Assembly (NCBI GenBank): GCA_900545215.1 | Contig: UQXW01000052.1 | Span: 1 to 15,570, forward strand | DNA length: 15,570 nt | Reading direction: 5' to 3' | Origin: an uncultured Bacteroidota bacterium | GTDB lineage: Bacteria; Bacteroidota; Bacteroidia; Bacteroidales; P3 | Part shown: positions 14,389 through 15,570 of the stretch, piece by piece | Layout of the letters: every line of letters starts with the position of its first letter | Numbering within the stretch: the stretch's first letter is position 1 | The notes under the pieces: model-generated | What the model saw: only the letters and a program-made list of their open reading frames with translations | What the model was told of the DNA's origin: nothing | Databases searched by the model: none | Program-made: the position numbers and the translations under genes

Positions 14389-15570
14389 TTAGTCTCCTTC
14401 GTACTTTTTGAAAGCAATACAAGCATTATGTCCTCCGAATCCGAAAGTATTGCTCAATGCTCCATATATTTCTCTCTTCTGTGCTTTGTTGAAAGTATAG
14501 TTCAAGTCAGGGAGAGCTTCATCATCCGTGAAATGATTGATTGTCGGAGGAACCACTCCATTCTTTATTGCAAGTACGGTTGCGATTGCTTCTATTGCAC
14601 CTGCCGCTCCGAGCAAGTGTCCTGTCATGGACTTGGTCGAATTTATGTTTATGTTCTTTGCATGTTCTCCGAACAAAGATTCGATGGCTTTTATCTCCGC
14701 CACATCGCCAAGCGGTGTTGATGTACCGTGCGTATTGATGTGTTGGATTTGCTCCAATTCCAATCCTGCTTCACGCATTGCCTCACGCATTGCTGCCAAA
14801 GCACCGCGACCTTCTGGATGAGGTGCCGTCATGTGATAAGCATCTGCCGTCAGACCGGCTCCGCATATCTCTGCATAAATCTTGGCTCCGCGAGCTTTTG
14901 CATGTTCATACTCTTCCAAAATCAAAGCTCCTGCTCCTTCGCCCAAGACAAAGCCGTCTCTGTCTTTATCAAAAGGTCTTGAAGCCGTCTCAGGGGAGTC
15001 GTTTCTTTGGGAAATGGCATGCATGGAACTGAAACCGCCGATTCCTGCCTCCGAAACTGCCGCTTCACTGCCTCCGCAGACCATAAAATCAACTTTGCCT
15101 GTCTTTATGTACATGAAAGCATCGGCAATGGCATTGGCAGATGAGGCACAGGCCGAAACAGTGGCGAAGTTCGGTCCTCTCAAGTCGTACTTTATCGAAA
15201 TATGACCTGCACAAATGTCAGCTATCATCTTGGGAATGAAGTACGGACTGAACCTTAAACTGCCGTCTCCCTTGACGAAGTTCGTTATTTCTTCTTGAAA
15301 AGTTACGATTCCGCCTATGCCGGAAGCCCAAATCACACCGGCTCTTTCCTTATTTATCTTTTCGAAATCCACATTGCAGTCCGTAACGGCTTGTTCCGCC
15401 GCAACGATGCCGTATTGTGAAAATCTATCGTATTTTCTTCCTTCTTTTCTATCAAAGAATTTGTTTGCGTCAAATCCTTTAACCTCACAAGCAAACTGTG
15501 TTTTGGCTTGTGAAGCATCAAAATGCGTAATCGGAGCTGCACCGCTCACTCCGGTACAAAAGTAATAGCT
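14389..15570 (-). CDS. fabF: 3-oxoacyl-ACP synthase II, N-terminus cut by the window edge
   Basis: Condensing enzyme (KAS II) that elongates acyl-ACP with malonyl-ACP in type II fatty-acid synthesis. The catalytic cysteine lies in TVSACASSANAIADAF, the two histidines in NTHGTSTPLGD and SMTGHLLGAAGA, and the C-terminal glycine loop is NTFGFGGHNA. The frame stays open to 15570 and reads SYYFCTGVSGAAPITHFD across the GTG at 15549. That GTG is therefore an internal valine, and roughly 25 N-terminal residues lie outside the window. The intact body, the ACASS nucleophile region and the HTHG-type motif exclude FabB and FabH as better fits. rnc starts 17 bases downstream; acpP often precedes fabF in Bacteroidota but is not visible here. 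Confidence 0.94.
   Translation of the reverse strand, partial: SYYFCTGVSGAAPITHFDASQAKTQFACEVKGFDANKFFDRKEGRKYDRFSQYGIVAAEQAVTDCNVDFEKINKERAGVIWASGIGGIVTFQEEITNFVKGDGSLRFSPYFIPKMIADICAGHISIKYDLRGPNFATVSACASSANAIADAFMYIKTGKVDFMVCGGSEAAVSEAGIGGFSSMHAISQRNDSPETASRPFDKDRDGFVLGEGAGALILEEYEHAKARGAKIYAEICGAGLTADAYHMTAPHPEGRGALAAMREAMREAGLELEQIQHINTHGTSTPLGDVAEIKAIESLFGEHAKNININSTKSMTGHLLGAAGAIEAIATVLAIKNGVVPPTINHFTDDEALPDLNYTFNKAQKREIYGALSNTFGFGGHNACIAFKKYEGD

Noticed and set aside
14372..14422. TTG start for rnc
   Set aside because: It overlaps the fabF 3' end by 34 bases; the ATG at 14371 gives a normal RNase III N-terminus.

Overview
The window looks like chromosome from a member of the Bacteroidota, most likely Bacteroidales. 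The evidence is a PorZ-type component of the type IX secretion system, a DUF6089-type outer-membrane barrel, an FtsK followed by a LolA-like protein, a compact Bacteroidota-type RuvC, and several promoters with the phylum's -7 element TAnnTTTG. Shine-Dalgarno sequences are mostly weak. I cannot name a genus. There is no insertion sequence, phage gene, CRISPR array, rRNA or tRNA. Nearly all of it is conserved housekeeping sequence.

Left part, plus strand: prfA (release factor 1) has its own promoter and is followed by a gap holding a perfect 13-bp hairpin. Next come porZ (T9SS surface component, signal peptide plus C-terminal sorting domain) and recO, three bases apart. A possible 40-codon reading frame overlaps the recO stop as ATGA. 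ruvC (Holliday-junction resolvase) follows behind its own TACCTTTG promoter and converges on the minus-strand block.

Right part, minus strand, in order of transcription: fabF (cut by the right edge), rnc and lipA form a tight cluster. fabF and lipA share acyl-ACP chemistry; rnc and lipA overlap by 8 bases. A probable terminator hairpin follows lipA. Then a promoter drives an exported protein of unknown function, ftsK (chromosome translocase) and a LolA-like periplasmic protein. After a repeat-rich gap come a YfcE/MJ0936-type phosphoesterase, a DUF6089-type barrel with its own promoter, tsaD (tRNA t6A synthesis) and aroK (shikimate kinase).

The most interesting material is non-coding or overlaps coding sequence. 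(1) A dispersed palindromic repeat built on GAAACGCCG occurs in the two 262-base gaps, downstream of the lolA-like gene and of lipA. The copies share a 43-nt inverted match (37/43 identical by my alignment), and one contains an 18-bp perfect inverted repeat. (2) A 12-bp perfect hairpin lies in the early coding sequence of rnc, where its own product, RNase III, might act on it. (3) The small ORF coupled to recO. I found no convincing new multi-gene system. Several starts should be later than the longest open frame suggests: porZ, aroK, the exported protein, ftsK and rnc.
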